Part shown: positions 1 to 12,546 of the stretch, piece after piece
How positions within the stretch are numbered: position 1 is the stretch's first letter
Layout: each line of letters starts with the position of its first letter
Assembly (NCBI GenBank): GCA_027605045.1
Contig: JAQFWX010000009.1
Location: 310,001 to 374,000, forward strand
Reading direction: 5' to 3'
DNA length: 64,000 bases
Origin: Phallus indusiatus
Taxonomy: Eukaryota; Basidiomycota; Agaricomycetes; Phallales; Phallaceae
Notes under the pieces: model-generated
What the model saw: the letters and a program-made list of their open reading frames with translations, nothing else
Databases searched by the model: none
What the model was told of the DNA's origin: nothing
Program-made: the position numbers and the translations under genes

Positions 1-1822
1 CGAAATTAAAGAAGGACAAGGAGAAGAAGAAAAAGAAACACAAAAGTGACGAAGTACGGGACTCTGCTAATGACGCTATCATCACACCCGAAACAAGCGT
101 AAATCCCACAGCAGAAGCAACACCGGTACCTTGTGAACAAGTTCCCTCAGAGACTGAAATCTCAGCCTTCTTAGCGGAACATCGCATTACAATTCAAGTT
201 CCTCCTGGTGAAGAAGCCATTACTCCCATCCTCGCATTTGATCAGTTACCGGTACCCGTGGAGCTACGAAAAGCTCTTCTAGACTTAAAATTCCAAAAAC
301 CTACACCAATACAGTCATGTACCTGGCCAGCTCTTATTAAGGGTAAGGATGCCATCGGTATTGCGGAGACTGGGAGCGGAAAGACTTTTGCTTTTGGTGT
401 TCCCGCGCTCTCAAGGCTTGTTAAAAATAATTCGAAAAAAATCTCAACGCTTGTTCTTGCGCCGACCCGCGAGTTAGCTATGCAGACCTATGATAACATT
501 GGTGCTCTTGGACGTCAGTGGGGTATCAACTGTATATGCTTGTACGGTGGCGTCGACAAGGACAGCCAGCGGAAGGAGTTGAAAAGAAACTCGGCAACCA
601 AAAGTATCGTTGTAGGTACACCAGGTCGTATCCTGGATTTAATTGACGAAGGGCATTTGGATCTAAGTGGGTTAGTGATTTCAAATGGTTCAGTCAGCTT
701 CCAGGACACCGAGTAATCTACTCTTTAGCGTTAATTATCTTGTGCTGGACGAAGCAGATCGCATGCTGGATCATGGATTTGAAAATGATATTAGAAAAAT
801 CATTGGGTTCACGTCACAGATGAACCGCCAGACTGTCATGTGTGAGTCTCACTTTGTGGCTCATAGTACCTTTTTCATATATCACGCAATGCAGTTAGTG
901 CCACTTGGCCCGAGTCCGTTCGACGTCTGGCAAGCAGCTTTCAACATAACCCTGTTAGGGTGACCGTTGGGAGCGACGAGTTGTCCGCAAATGGACGTGT
1001 CGAACAACGTGAGTCAGCTTCATTCTTCCTTTTTCTAGACACCAATTTACCCGTGGTCGTATAGTTGTTGAAGTTTTCGACGATCCCCGGTCTAAAGAGT
1101 AAGTGCGGCGGTCGTGGCTAGTTGCTAAAATCTTATTTTCTCTTTCGTAGCTCCCGGCTTCTAAAACATTTAAAAGAACTTATGCCCAAAAATGACACGT
1201 CGAAGTCTCGGATCTTGATTTTTGCTTTATATAAGGCGGAAGCGGCGCGACTAACACAGACGCTTGAGCGGAATGGTTACGGTGTCGCTTCTTTACATGG
1301 TGATTTATCACAATCCCAACGAATAGGGGCTCTAGACGACTTCAAGCTGGGTCGAAAACGGCTAATGGTGGCCACTGATGTTGCTGCTCGGGGTTTAGAT
1401 ATACCTGAGGTCGAGGTGGTAATTAATTACACCTTTCCGCTGACAGTTGAAAATTATGTTCACCGCATTGGTCGAACAGGTATGTAATACCGTTGATCGC
1501 TTTTGCGACCTATCTGGCAAACTAAAATCAACCCTTACCTTCTAGGCCGTGCTGGCCGAAGCGGAAAGTCGATAACCTTCTTCACTGGGGAAAACCACGA
1601 GACGGGACTGGCTGGGGAATTGGCCAAGGTTGTTTTGCTAAGCTGAAATCTAGTGATTTGATGCTCATGACGTTGATCCTGCAGGTACTGCGCGAAAGCG
1701 GATTCCAGTGCGAGGGTCTGAAGAAATTCCCGATGGCGATCAAAAAGAAAGAACACAGTGCATATGGAGCTTTTTACAAAGACATTTCAAATTCTGGAGT
1801 TGGGAAGAAAATTAAGTTTTAG
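1..1822 (+). CDS. DBP3: DEAD-box ATP-dependent RNA helicase, DBP3-like (5' end outside window)
   Basis: Probable nucleolar helicase of 60S ribosome assembly. The reading frame is open from base 3 and begins with a lysine-rich stretch ([12 protein letters not shown]) as in yeast Dbp3. All helicase motifs are visible in order: Q motif FQKPTPIQ, motif [22 protein letters not shown] in [22 protein letters not shown] and HRIGRTGR. The last is split by an intron. Introns read by eye: 671-728, 842-894, 1009-1064, 1099-1150, 1480-1545, 1629-1684. After splicing the frame runs to TAG at 1820-1822 and ends in GKKIKF. The start codon lies left of the window. DBP3 rather than another DEAD-box paralogue is inferred from the basic N-terminus and the [15 protein letters not shown] segment. 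Next gene starts about 360 bp downstream on the same strand. Confidence 0.9.
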
Positions 1823-2184
1823 TCCAATAATAATCATCTTATGTAGTCACATATTTGTATTGGATCTTAGTGGAGACGGATTATGGTTGATTACGTCTGA
1901 ACGGAACTAATTATGACAGCATGAAACTGAGGCGCACTGGCAGCCGTCCGAACAAGCAATCTTGAACGGCAGCTTCCTACCGCAGTTTGTTTGTCGTGCA
2001 TAGGCTGTTTACAACGTGTAGGACGATCAAAGCGACAATTCAGTCTTACTGAAGCAGTGCTTGCTAGCGCTTTTTTGTCACCGCCAAATTTATTAATCTC
2101 CTTAGAAAGCCTCGGGATTATCTGACAGTTGCTCTCTCCCTTCATCTTTTGTGACCCCGCCCCAAATCGCTTCGTCCCTCAGCT
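1823..2184. other. intergenic spacer between DBP3-like and OSH-like genes
   Basis: About 360 bp holding the 3' region of the helicase gene and the presumed promoter of the next gene. Only short overlapping ORFs without recognisable content were seen. No repeat or RNA gene was noticed. Confidence 0.5.
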
Positions 2185-3861
2185 ATGCTCAACATATTCT
2201 CAGGCTCTAAATTCAGGAGCCATAGCAAAGACTCGGAAGACAGAGCGCCTGAAGGAAGCGATCCAGATGATACATCTATTTTGTCAGTACTTGATCGTGT
2301 GCGATACAAAGGCTGAATCTGACCGTGCCATATCATGATGCAGAGACGAACAAGAGGGCTCGGTTGTTACCTCTATTATATCTCAATTAAGGTTGCTTTT
2401 TGTCGATATCTTCTTCTTTTCTTTCCGGTCTGATGCTCTCTTAGGATCGGCATGGATCTACAGAAGGTCGCCTTTCCCACTTTTGTCCTAGAGCCTCGAA
2501 GCATGCTTGAGCGAATAACAGACTTTATGTCTCATCCAGACCTCATCTTTGGTGCAGGATCTGAGCCAGTTCCTGAAGAGCGTTTTATTCGTGTTCTTCA
2601 GTACTATCTCTCTGGCTGGCATGTTAAACCGAAGGGGGTCAAAAAGCCGTCAGTCAAATTAGTTTAATGTAACTATCTACTACCTTTTATTGATCTGTTT
2701 GTTTATTAGATATAATCCTGTCCTTGGTGAATTCTTCCGATGCAAATTTGATTACCCAGATGGAACGCAAGGTTTCTATATCGCAGAACAAGGTATGCCA
2801 CATTGATATTGACGTAGGATCCTACGCGCTTATACTAACATATGTTTTAATCTTAAAGTATCACACCATCCACCTATTTCCGCTTATTTCTATATATCCC
2901 CAGCTAATAAAGTCCGTATATCGGGAGAAATTCGGCCGAAGTCGAAGTTCTTGGGTAATTCCGTTTCGACAAACATGGAAGGAGAAAACCGTGTCTTCTT
3001 GATGGACAGACCTGAGGACGGAGGTGAGTTTCACAGGCTTAGAGTCTCAAGACGCTCATCGATTTATTAGAATATGTTATCACCATGCCTTCAATGTATG
3101 CCCGAGGTATTTTATTTGGAAAGATGGTACTAGAATTGGGTGATACTTGCGTTGTCAAGAATGATCAAACGGCCATCCGCTGCGATGTCGAGTTCAAAAC
3201 TAAGGTACCTCTCATCGATAGAAACCAGAGAATGTCCCTCACACCATTTCAGGGATTCTTCTCAGGAACATACAATAATGTAATGGGCAGGGTCAAGAAG
3301 AACGGCGGAGAAATTGGTGAAGTCAACGGCCGATGGAGTCATGTCATGGAATACAAAGACACAAAGGTACTACTCTTGCTCTATTACACTCCTATATTCA
3401 ATCATTTTTTAGACTTCTCGGAAACGACAACTGTTCGACGCTAAACAGAGTCAAGTCGCGCCTAAATATGTAGAACCTGAAGACACCCAGGAACAAAACG
3501 AGTCTCGGAGGTCCTTGTTCATATCCCATTAGGTTGAATGCTTGCTAATTTCGTACCATGTAGATTATGGACTAATTTGACTTCTGCTATCATGGACAAA
3601 AACATGAGTCGGGCTCAAGAAGCGAAATCGGCCATTGAGGACGCACAACGCGAAGGAAGGAGACAGCGAGATGAACAAGGTCTGACACATCCAACTCGAT
3701 TTTTCGAGCAGGACTCAAGCGGTCGCTGGGTACCTAAAGTTCGGTAAGATATTGATGCAAATTTCAATGTTCATTCGTTTATATCTTTTTTCAGTTTGCC
3801 GGAAAACACAGACGATGTTATAACGGTAGTAAAGGAATGGATCTGGAGCGGTCCACCGTGA
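2185..3861 (+). CDS. Oxysterol-binding-protein-related protein, Osh6/Osh7-like
   Basis: Lipid-transfer protein; yeast Osh6/7 exchange phosphatidylserine for PI4P at ER-plasma membrane contacts. The spliced protein shows GMDLQKVAFPTFVLEPRSML, the lid/entry region, VLGEFF, the family signature EQVSHHPP (split by the intron at 2793-2858), PKSKFLGNSVS, YARGILFGKM, FKTKGFFSGTYN and the C-terminal SRRLWTNLT helix. It ends KEWIWSGPP with TGA at 3859-3861. No PH or ankyrin domain precedes it, as expected for the short Osh group. Introns read: 2392-2444, 2649-2709, 2793-2858, 3024-3070, 3205-3252, 3367-3412, 3511-3563, 3744-3794. The ATG at 2185 (MLNIFSGSKF) is my preferred start. The first intron, between about 2262 and 2343, is uncertain because two donor/acceptor pairs keep the frame. 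Confidence 0.88.
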
Positions 3862-4058
3862 CCTTTTGTATCATTAGTATCTACAGCCAAGACTTTTTGC
3901 TTGTTTATCAAGTATCTTAAAGAGCAGAATATAATGGTATTGTAATACCCCGTATAGACAGTTTATGGTCATGTGACTTGGCACGTCCACTTTGACATTC
4001 CGCGATGTCACCTGATGTCACGCGCCGGTCCTTTAATTATCCTTCCAGGACTGAGACT
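3862..4058. other. short intergenic spacer, OSH-like to Ku80
   Basis: Under 200 bp between two genes on the same strand. It must hold the OSH 3' end and the Ku80 promoter. No motif could be assigned. Confidence 0.5.
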
Positions 4059-7000
4059 ATGGCGACGACCCAGCGAGCGGGAGTGAGTCCATGTTCTGTA
4101 GTCAAATGAGGGGTTTTTGCTGAAGGTTATTGCAGTATACGGTGACAATGTTTGTTGTGGACGTATCCCCGTCAATGGCGAACAAAAAAATACTTGACTT
4201 GCCTCCTGGACCAGATGGTCGACCGCGAACACGAGAAGTGACAAGATTAGAGTGGGTCCTTGAGTTTGTGATGTACAAAGTTCAAGAAATGGTCTATCTT
4301 TTTTACCAATCATTCTATATTTCGTTTTGAAAGGGTCATTCTAGATCTTTCACGAGAGAAAAACTGAACAATGTGGCGTAATTCTATTCGGCACTGAAGG
4401 TCACTCGTTTTGCTTGAAGATTTCAAGCCGAGCCTAAATTACATTCAGAGACTCAAAATAGTTTGAACGAGATCAACGCTGGCGAATATGAACATATAAC
4501 AGAGTTTATCCCCATAGGCCAACCAAACGCACAAACCATAGCCAAACTACAGAGCATTCGACCCTCTACGTCTATAGGAGACCGTTCGTTGATCATATTT
4601 CGGAGTTGGTTTTGAGATTTATTGAGTTTTCAAATTAGCCATCGGTGCTCTCATTGTAGCCATCGAAAATCAGGACAGCTACTTGGTTCGAAAACCCACC
4701 TGGACTAGGAAAATTACTCTTTTGACCGACGGAGAAAATCCTATGGAGCTTCAAGATTGGGAATTAACGACCCAGAAAATAAATGATTTCAATGTCAAAA
4801 TGGGTATAATGTACGTCGTTTCACTTATATCACATTTACGATGGATTGAGTCTACCAGTGGTGTCGACTTTGATGATGACGACATGCCCTTTCGCGAGGA
4901 AGCTAAACCTCACATAAAAGTATGTTTTTGTTGAAATGACTTCACATGTCGATTTTATCCTGCCTGGAAACTAGCGCGAGAACGAGTCGTTTTACCACCA
5001 ATTTTCCGAGCAGATAAACGAATGCGTTATTGGGACAGCCGCATATGCTTTACAAGAGTGTTTCAGACCGGACATAAAAATGGTGAAATCTGTATTGATG
5101 AAGAGTAAATTGCGGATTGGTGATCTTGAGACCCGCCCCGAAGAGGCCATTGAACTCAATATCAGGACGTCAAAATGTACCGCGCTCACCAGGCCACCTT
5201 CATTGAAAAAGTTTGCGAAGATGAAATTTGACCCTGGCCGTATAGATGTTGATGAGGGTGATTCATATATACCCTTGGAGAGGCGAACCGAGTATGTCAT
5301 AGTCAAAGATAATCATGATGCGGATGAAACCGACGACGACAAAACCGAAGACGACGAGGACCAAACCGTTGAGAAAGAAAATCTTGTACGAGGATATAAA
5401 TATGGGACAAATTTTATCCCTATCGATGAAGAGGACGAGTTCGAGCGTTTAGAGCCCAATTCTGGGATTGATATCTGCGGTTTCTTTCCTAGAAAGAACG
5501 TGAGTTTCCCCATCTCGATTGATTCATCTATTAAGATGTGATTTACTGTAGTATCGCCGCGAATGGAGTATGGGGGAAGTTCAATACGTTTGGGCGAACC
5601 CGGATTCTTACGAAGAGCAAATCGCCTTCTCTTCCATCGTGAGAGCTATGGATGAAAAAGATGCAATGGCAATAACACGTTGGACCGGGCGGAGTGATCC
5701 TAAAATGGGGGTAATGCTGCCTCGTGTATTAGAAAACGTCGACTGCTTTTTATGGGTTCAGGTGAGTGGTGTTTCCATCTGGCACAGACATTCGACAAAC
5801 GATGATGTTCTTAGGTTCCATTCGCCGATGACGTTCGCAAATACACTTTTCGCTCTTTAGATAATTTTACGACAAAAAAGGGGGAGCGAATAACCAAACA
5901 TCCACATATTCCAACCGAAGAACAGCTAAAAGCGATGGACTCGTTTGTGGATGCTATGGATCTTATGAGCGCCGGCGACGAAGATGAAGAAGGGTATGTC
6001 TTTTGAGTATATGGCATTTCGCTCTATATTAATATTACTATTCGACTTCTCAGGAATCGCTTGCCATGGTATGACACAGTACAAAGTTACAACCCCGCGG
6101 TACACCGTATCAAGCAAGCTTTATTCCACGGCGCGATTACTTCGGATCTTTCCAAAAATCCTCTTCCTCCCCCTCATCCAGAACTTCTAAAGTATTTCAA
6201 CCCGCCTGAGAGAGTTCTGAAGCGTGCACGTGATGCAGTCGATGAATGCAGGAAGCACTTCAAAATTAAGCCAGGTTTGTTTTTCTTCTTTCTTTTGGTT
6301 TTTTGAGGGCTACTTTCAATTAATATCAATACTCCCAGCACTTCCTAAGACCGCCAGACCTCGAAAAGATGCACATGTGCCTGGAGAAGATGATGATGAA
6401 CTGATTGACCTCGGTGCTTTGCCTGCTCGTGAGCCAGTTAAGCATCCGTCTGGTCCGATCTCGGCAGTCCCGAAAAAATCAGTGGTGAAAGATGATGACA
6501 GTGCCACTGAAGACGACTCGGGTGTTGAGGATTCAGAGAAAATTGCCAAGCCTGCTGTTCAGGAAAAGAAAGGAAAGGCCTCTCACGTCGAACCATCCAG
6601 CTCTAAAAAATCGCCTTCTCCTGAAATCGAAGAAACTGTTCCCCCGACATTGCAGGAATCACGAGAATCTCCCAGCCCTTCTCCTCAAAACGACCGTGCC
6701 CCTGGACGAATTATTGGAAATCTTCATCCATTACGCGACTTTAAAGAGAATATTAAACAAGGTGACGTCGTAACGGAAGCTGTACGAGATCTTGGTGTCG
6801 TAATAAAGGAGATTGTGACCAAACCATTTGCGTCAAGACGTCATCAAGAAATGATCGAGTGTATGGTTGAAATGAGAAGTGTTTCCTTGGAGCAAGATGA
6901 AATCGATGCATGGAATGAGTTCGGTGTCTTATTTCACCCCCCCCATTTTCATTTGGTTACTGAAAAACCCGTTTTTCTCACACAGCTTTATCCGAGATCT

Positions 7001-7234
7001 TAAAAATAGTTGTCTCAATCGAATTCCACACAATAAAGAATTTTGGAAAGAGTTGCAGAAGATTGGAAGACCTATCAGTTTGATAAGCTCAAAAGAAGCG
7101 AAAAAGGCAGGTGGTAAATCTACTGTCACGGAAGGAACTTCGGTGGATGTAAGTGGAGGCTTAAATTTGATCATGTGTGAATGCTTGATTAAATTAATTT
7201 TCCATAGTTCATAGAAGAGGATGAAGAAGAGTAA
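4059..7234 (+). CDS. KU80: Ku80 subunit of the Ku heterodimer (XRCC5-like)
   Basis: With Ku70 it binds broken DNA ends in the nucleus and starts non-homologous end joining. ATG at 4059 opens MATTQRAG; after the intron at 4083-4135 follows YTVTMFVVDVSPSMA, the vWA-like N-terminal domain. Then come GVILFGTEA, IGALIVAIENQDS, KITLLTDGENPM, GVDFDDDDMP, the DNA-ring core (ECFRPDIKMVKSVLMKSKLR, CGFFPRKN, and FLWVQ near 5755), the acidic and serine-rich linker (about 6390-6700), and the C-terminal helical domain (NCLNRIPHNKEFWKEL) of the kind that contacts DNA-PK in animals. The protein ends in an acidic tail, EEDEEE, with TAA at 7232-7234. About a dozen short introns are needed; most have clean GT..AG ends. 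The animal-type extreme C-terminal DNA-PKcs motif was not seen. Confidence 0.9.
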
Positions 7235-7589
7235 GGAATCGGGTCGGTATTCATTTGTGTAGTTCAGAACACTATTATAACGTAGCTATTTTTAATCTCA
7301 TAATTCTACTTGCCTTCGCTTTCTAGGTCTACTCGACCGGCTGCTTGAGTTGTGATTCTCGCGTTTATTGACGCGTGAACTGTAAAGTATGCAGGACATG
7401 TATTAGGACGCAAAACTTTCGTTCCATGCCCTTTTTTGGTAAAGCTTTGCAGGCGCTTATCACGATGCGGCAGTCCGCATGTGTTCCGGCCGTTGACCGT
7501 TTCCATTGTCAAGTAGGTCACTCACTGTGACATGTCCTTCGTCAACTCAACTCGCTTAACAATTTCCTTCGACCACTGCTCTACTCACC
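7235..7589. other. intergenic spacer, Ku80 to peptidase-like gene
   Basis: 355 bp. It holds the 3' end of Ku80 and the pyrimidine-rich leader just before the next ATG (CTACTCACC). No ORF of note, repeat or RNA gene was seen. Confidence 0.5.
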
Positions 7590-9612
7590 ATGTCCGGAAC
7601 TGAAAAACGTGAGTCCCTTTGCGTTTTATTAGTCTTTTCCTATACTGACCCTGCTGTATCCCCTTCTAGCCATCGACTGGGACAAGCACGTTCTTACTGA
7701 AGCTTTCGACCAAGATTGCGACAAGAAGTCCAGGAGTCTCTCGTCTGGCTCTAGTGTCTCCGGAACTTACGACGAGCTCAGGCTCTGGGACAGCGACGAC
7801 TCGTCTAGTGCTACTTTGGTCGACTCGTTTAGTCATGGCGTTTCCAAGATCGAGGCGGCGCTCTACTACCATGGCATTCGCGGCGAGAGAAAGCCCGGCC
7901 CGAAATTAGTCTATAGGTCGTCGAAGGACGCCTTCACGCCACCGACTGGGCCATCGGGCGACTTTCGCAAGATCCAGCTTCTCACCGTGCACGAACATGC
8001 CAAGTTCGGGGAGAACGACCTGTGGGAAATAGTTCGGGATAAGGTTCGTGACTTTCTCAGAGCCAAGCAATCGACGGACTGACATTCGTTCCAAGACGGC
8101 GGGACTCCTCGACGCCAAACAGATCAGGTTCACTTCCATTGACCTCGCTCGTTTCCGTTGGGAGGAGGAGACTAAGGACGGTCTCGGCAAGGACGTTACC
8201 AGCCCCGTCACAATCTGGATCGGCGTCCGTCCCGATAGCACCAACGGCGACGCTGCGTTCGAATGCGCCCAGGACATTTTCGAGCTCCTGAAGAGGTATG
8301 GCGTTGAAGATGTCGAGGTCGCTTTTCGCGAGTCGGAGGCTCGGCCTTTGGCTGGTTCCATCCTCTCCGCCCCGGTCAACGACTTCCATCCGCTCAAGAG
8401 CGTCATCGACAGTCTCACGACTACTCTCAGCCTACCCATCGCCGGGCTCAAGACGCTTCACAAGCAAGGCAGCCTAGGTTTCTATTTCAAGGTCGGCGAC
8501 GATCTCTACGGCGTCACTACGCGCCACGTGCTGTTCCCCGACACGGAAGGCAACGACGCCTACAGCTACGACAATTGTACGTTCGTTTCCTCTATCTTCT
8601 CCGAGACGATGAGCGGAATTCTGACTGCACCTACACAGCCGCCCCGAAGAAGAATGTCGTCCTTATGGGCAACAGAGGGTTCAGAGATCTTCTCGACTCT
8701 ACTCAGAAGCTTATCGGGACCTTGAATGATACGGCCAAGGTCTTGGAGAGGAACGTCCAGACGTACACGGCAAGGGTGGCGGCTGGCAACCCACTGGCGG
8801 CGGCGGACTTGGCGAGGTACCAGCAGAGACTGGATGACACGAAGGCGACGGTTGTCGAGCTGAAGAGTTTCTTCGTGACGTTGAAGAAAGACTGGTCAGA
8901 TGTCAGGGATCGCATCATCGGCCACGTTGTCTGGTCACCGCCCATCATAGGCACCACTCCTTCCAACGCCTACACCCGCGACGTATGTGTTATCAAGCTG
9001 AACAAGGAGAAGTTCTTGCCGAACTTAAGGGGCAACGCGATCGACTTGGGTGCGTGCTAACCCGCTCGACTTGAGGTGTTGAATTTAACTCTTCATATTC
9101 TAGGCACGGAGATCGAGTCGGGCAAGTTCATGGGTCTTCTATACCCTCGCGACGATGTGCCCTCCGAGTTTGATTACCCGGAGGACCGCATCTATCTTCT
9201 GAGAACCATTCTCGCCGCCACCAAGATCAGGGAGCCGAACAGTCAGGACGTCAAGGGCGACCCGACGCGTTTCGTTATCAAACGTGGCTTCACGACGCTC
9301 ACTACCGTCGGTCGTCTCAATGGTTTCAAGTCCTACCTGCGCCGCTATGGCCTTCTCGGCAACTTCGAGTCGATCGAGGCGGCGGTGTTCCCGTACGACA
9401 ACGACTCTGGTCCGTTCTCTCGAGGGGGAGACTCTGGAGCCGCCATCGTCGGCGCCAACAACGACTTCGTCGCCCAGCTCACCGGCGGTGCTGGGGTGAC
9501 CGACTCTTCCGATATCACCTACGGTACCCCCATGGAGTGGCTTTGGGAACAGGTCATCAAAAAGAAGTTCCCTAACGCTATCCTCTTCTTCGACGTCCCC
9601 GCCAACAACTAG
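7590..9612 (+). CDS. Trypsin-fold (PA clan, S1-like) serine peptidase domain protein, fungal
   Basis: Starts MSGTEK at 7590; intron to about 7672; then an N-terminal region without a known domain. The peptidase domain shows GFYFKVGDDLYGVTTRHVLFP (catalytic His in TRHV), a probable Asp in YTRDVCVIKLN, and the nucleophile motif GGDSGAAIVG near the C-terminus. Introns read near 8044-8092, 8579-8638 and 9051-9103 keep one frame to TAG at 9610-9612. Between His and Asp there is an extra charged helical stretch of about 90 residues (FRDLLDSTQKLIGTLNDTA to VRDRIIG), likely a coiled coil, not present in ordinary trypsins. No signal peptide is visible, so it is probably cytosolic. Substrate unknown. 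Codon use is more GC-rich than in the three genes before it. It could be a catalytically active enzyme or a scaffold; the motifs favour active. Confidence 0.75.
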
Positions 9613-9914
9613 GTTCGTCTCTTTCCCTCTTTGTTTCCGCCATCTCTCGTTACCTTGCAACTGACAACGTTCAGGTCTAGGCCCTCGCGGATGTGAGATA
9701 TTCTCGCACCCTCGTTTTTCTTCTTCAACAACAACTGCTCGTCGCTCTCCGGCAACGTGGTCATATATCTGTATTTCCCCAAACCATGAGAGCTTTACGG
9801 CGCTTCGGCGCCCGTAAAAATTCTCCCCAGAAGTTCTAATGTCAGAAGTTACCAAACACCCGCCCAGACCAAGCTAGGCTCAGTTTATTGTATGTAGTAC
9901 ATACATGTATATAA
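9613..9914. other. spacer between host genes and the transposon nest, with a short hairpin
   Basis: About 300 bp without a gene. A hairpin with arms TTTACGGCGC and GCGCCCGTAAA (one bulge) lies at about 9794-9818. The left end of TE1 should be in or near this spacer, but no copy of the TE2 inverted repeat was found here. Confidence 0.4.
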
Positions 9915-11316
9915 TTAAATCCCTTTATTCCGCTTTTTCTCAATAAACTCCCGGTCAAACCTGTAAGCCGCTATCCCAATAACTAAAGCTTCTTCAAGAG
10001 ACCTGGAAACAGTTGATAAACGAGCAAGTTTTTCGAATGTGTAAACATTTTGCATTTCTTGAGATAGCAGGGATATATCTCCACACGTGCCCTTGAGTGC
10101 TTCGGCCATTTCTCTAAACCTTGTCAGGCAGATATTGGGACTCACGGCACTCTGTCCATTCTGGAGGGATGCCATGTGTGGAGGGAGCGGATACGGCACA
10201 TTTTTCCAGATCGGAAAACCGTCATCACAGCAGTCACGTTGATGACCCTTCCCGAGGCCCTTTCCATCCTTTGTTTTGCAGCAGCGGCTGCATACCTTGA
10301 CTTTCGTCACACGATTTTGCTTGGATGTTGTGGTGGGCCGTTCCGGGAGAGGAAGCGTCAAATGCATTTGTTTCCATGGAGTCAGTCCTGTATACTGTCA
10401 GTAATATTTCAGGAAGAATACAATTTTGTTAACCTTGTTGATTGCTGTCCCCGATTGCACGCCATCTTTGGCATGTCTCCTCAAACTCGATACACCACTT
10501 TTTAAGTGTGTTAGGATCTCGGCGAATGGAGTCATACGGGAATGTTTTACGATAATACTGAGGATCAATTGGAGTATTTGGATTGTTATACCGTTCACAA
10601 GCTCTAGCCCAGTCTGTATCTGACATTGTAGAGATCCATTTGTCTTGCATCCGAAGTGCACAACAGCGCCAATGGCCATCTGACTTAAGTTGGACTGTGT
10701 TTTCAAGAAGCTCCAATGATACATTTCTCCCGGTGAGTTTGAACATTGTATGTTCTGTTCGTGAGTGCTTTAATACAGACGAAGTTGAAGTATTAGTAGC
10801 AGCTGCACTGGGAGAAAAGGTGGTGGATGTTGGAAGGGGAAGTGGTAGTGAGCATAGAGGCAGCGTTGAACTTAGCGGACAAGGCATAGGCAAAACTTCC
10901 CGTTGACTGTCTTCACATTTTTGGATTGGCAGAACTAACAGAGAGCTATCTGCAAGCAATAAAGACTGGATTTTGAAAAAAAGAAATACCTGTTTCCTGT
11001 ATTTGGGCTGATGAAAGTGAAAACGATAGAGAGGGTGACAAAGGGAGCTCAGATGATAATGGTTGTGAATCGGACAAGAGTGCCACCTCAGGGACCAACA
11101 GTGTTTGATGTTGCGGAATGTCAGAGGGGCATGACGGTGTTGCAGTAATCTTGAGAATATTCTGGTCACAAAGGACCTGGACTTTGTTGGGCAAACTTGT
11201 ATCACTTAAGAGAAAAATTATCAGTTATATGCTAGAATATTTTGATGTCACTTACTCATTCAAGCATGAATTATTCCGCTTGAGAATTGTAGGCGCGCCT
11301 TCGGAATTTTCCTGAA
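9915..11316 (-). CDS. TE1 transposase-like gene, 3' exons
   Basis: Reading from high to low coordinate: exon ENSEGAPTILKRNNSCLN, intron, DDTSLPNKVQVLCDQN with a serine/proline-rich stretch, intron, then SLELLENTVQLKSDGHWRC, FPYDSIRRDPNTLKKWC and, after another intron, a Cys/His cluster (VCSRCCKTKDG..GHQRDCCDDGF) and a C-terminus ending KKRNKGI. The Cys pattern CxxC..H..CCDDG suggests a small zinc-binding domain. Splice ends are GT..AG throughout and the frame is intact, unlike TE2. Function beyond being the C-terminal part of a transposon protein is not known. Confidence 0.65.
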
Positions 11317-11337
11317 AGATAGTCAGCATTTTATATA

Positions 11338-11360
11338 GGGAGACCTATTATAGTGGTGGA
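11338..11360 (+). repeat. TE2 left terminal inverted repeat
   Basis: GGGAGACC followed by TATTATAGTGGTGG, matched in reverse complement at 37208-37230 with one small difference (GGGGACACC). Confidence 0.75.
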
Positions 11361-11920
11361 CCTAACTGAGTTTAAAACGACCTACCGTATATGGTAAGAG
11401 TTAGGTTTACTTCCGAAGCGACTTCTACAGTGCTCACGACGTGCTTCTCTATAACCCTTGTCCATCAATTCATGTCAAGCACACGTGAATCCGCGCAGCG
11501 TTCAATTCAAAAAAGCACACCAGCCCCACAGCCAACCAAACGAAGTCGAGGCCGTCCCAAAGGAACTAAGAATAAGCCTGGAGCTGGTCCTGTTGGCTGC
11601 CCGAGAAAAATGCACTGCCCCTAAGCCGTGGGGTATCCAAGCCTTTCAAAACACAATTAGGAAATATATGGAAGGTGTGTTCTGCTGTTCAGCCGGCTCT
11701 TTGTATTACTGAATTTTTTTGTCAGGATTGCCTGCTGGGAATGAGGGTTTATCTATGTCGCCGTCTGCACCTAGTCTAGAACCAGAAACAAGTGTCAATT
11801 TAGTTGTGCCTGAAGGAGTGATGGATTTGGATGATGAGAAGTCCAGTACCGGCGAGCAGGATATTGATGCGGTTGAAGAACTCATTTTAGCCATGCCTAC
11901 TGATGATGAGCAAGCCGCGG

Positions 11921-12316
11921 TGTTAGGGCTACTCAGCTCACACTAGAGGGAGGGGATCCTAAGAGAATATATTGGAAGGGAAACTAACTACTCACCTAGA
12001 GGGAGGGGATCCTAAGAGAACAAGCTTAGGGACCCTCACTCTAGGTACAGCTACTATATACATAAAACAACGACGCGGCGTGCGGCCCTGACACAGCTAA
12101 GTGCCAGGCGCCCAAGCCGAACCTAAGCGACGTGATGTCACGGGCATCACGCCGGGTACGAGCGCACGACGCGCGCGAGTAGAGAAAGTGAAATAGAGAC
12201 AGAACGAGGAAACGGAGAGTAAAAGTAAAATATGGAAAGGATAAATAAAATAGAAAAGAAACGATGCCGATGATAATAAATAAGAAAATGAGAGACGGCG
12301 GTAGCGTACCCTGACA
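11921..12316 (-). mobile_element. solo LTR, family B
   Basis: 396 bp, ends TGTTAGGGCTAC and GTACCCTGACA on +. Target duplication CGCGG on both sides. Confidence 0.9.
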
Positions 12317-12546
12317 CGCGGAATCTGGAAATCTGACGGAGGAAGAGACTTTAGAATGTAAAGAAACATCACACCATCACTGTGGGTTTTTCCTTTCTTA
12401 TGATTTATTTATATTAATGCCACCGGTAAAAGCAGCCAATCCATATAATTCTGATCTCACCGCTGCTGAGAATGACCCTCAGGATGACCTCGACATACTT
12501 TTGGGACTGAGTGCTGATGAAGATATTGATTTCGAATTCCAGCCGC

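Noticed and set aside
9794..9818. GC hairpin as a bacterial-type terminator
   Set aside because: Nuclear fungal context with spliced genes; no T run follows as required.
9139..9855. 238-residue ORF antisense to the peptidase gene
   Set aside because: Shadow of a GC-rich coding region; no start context or domain.
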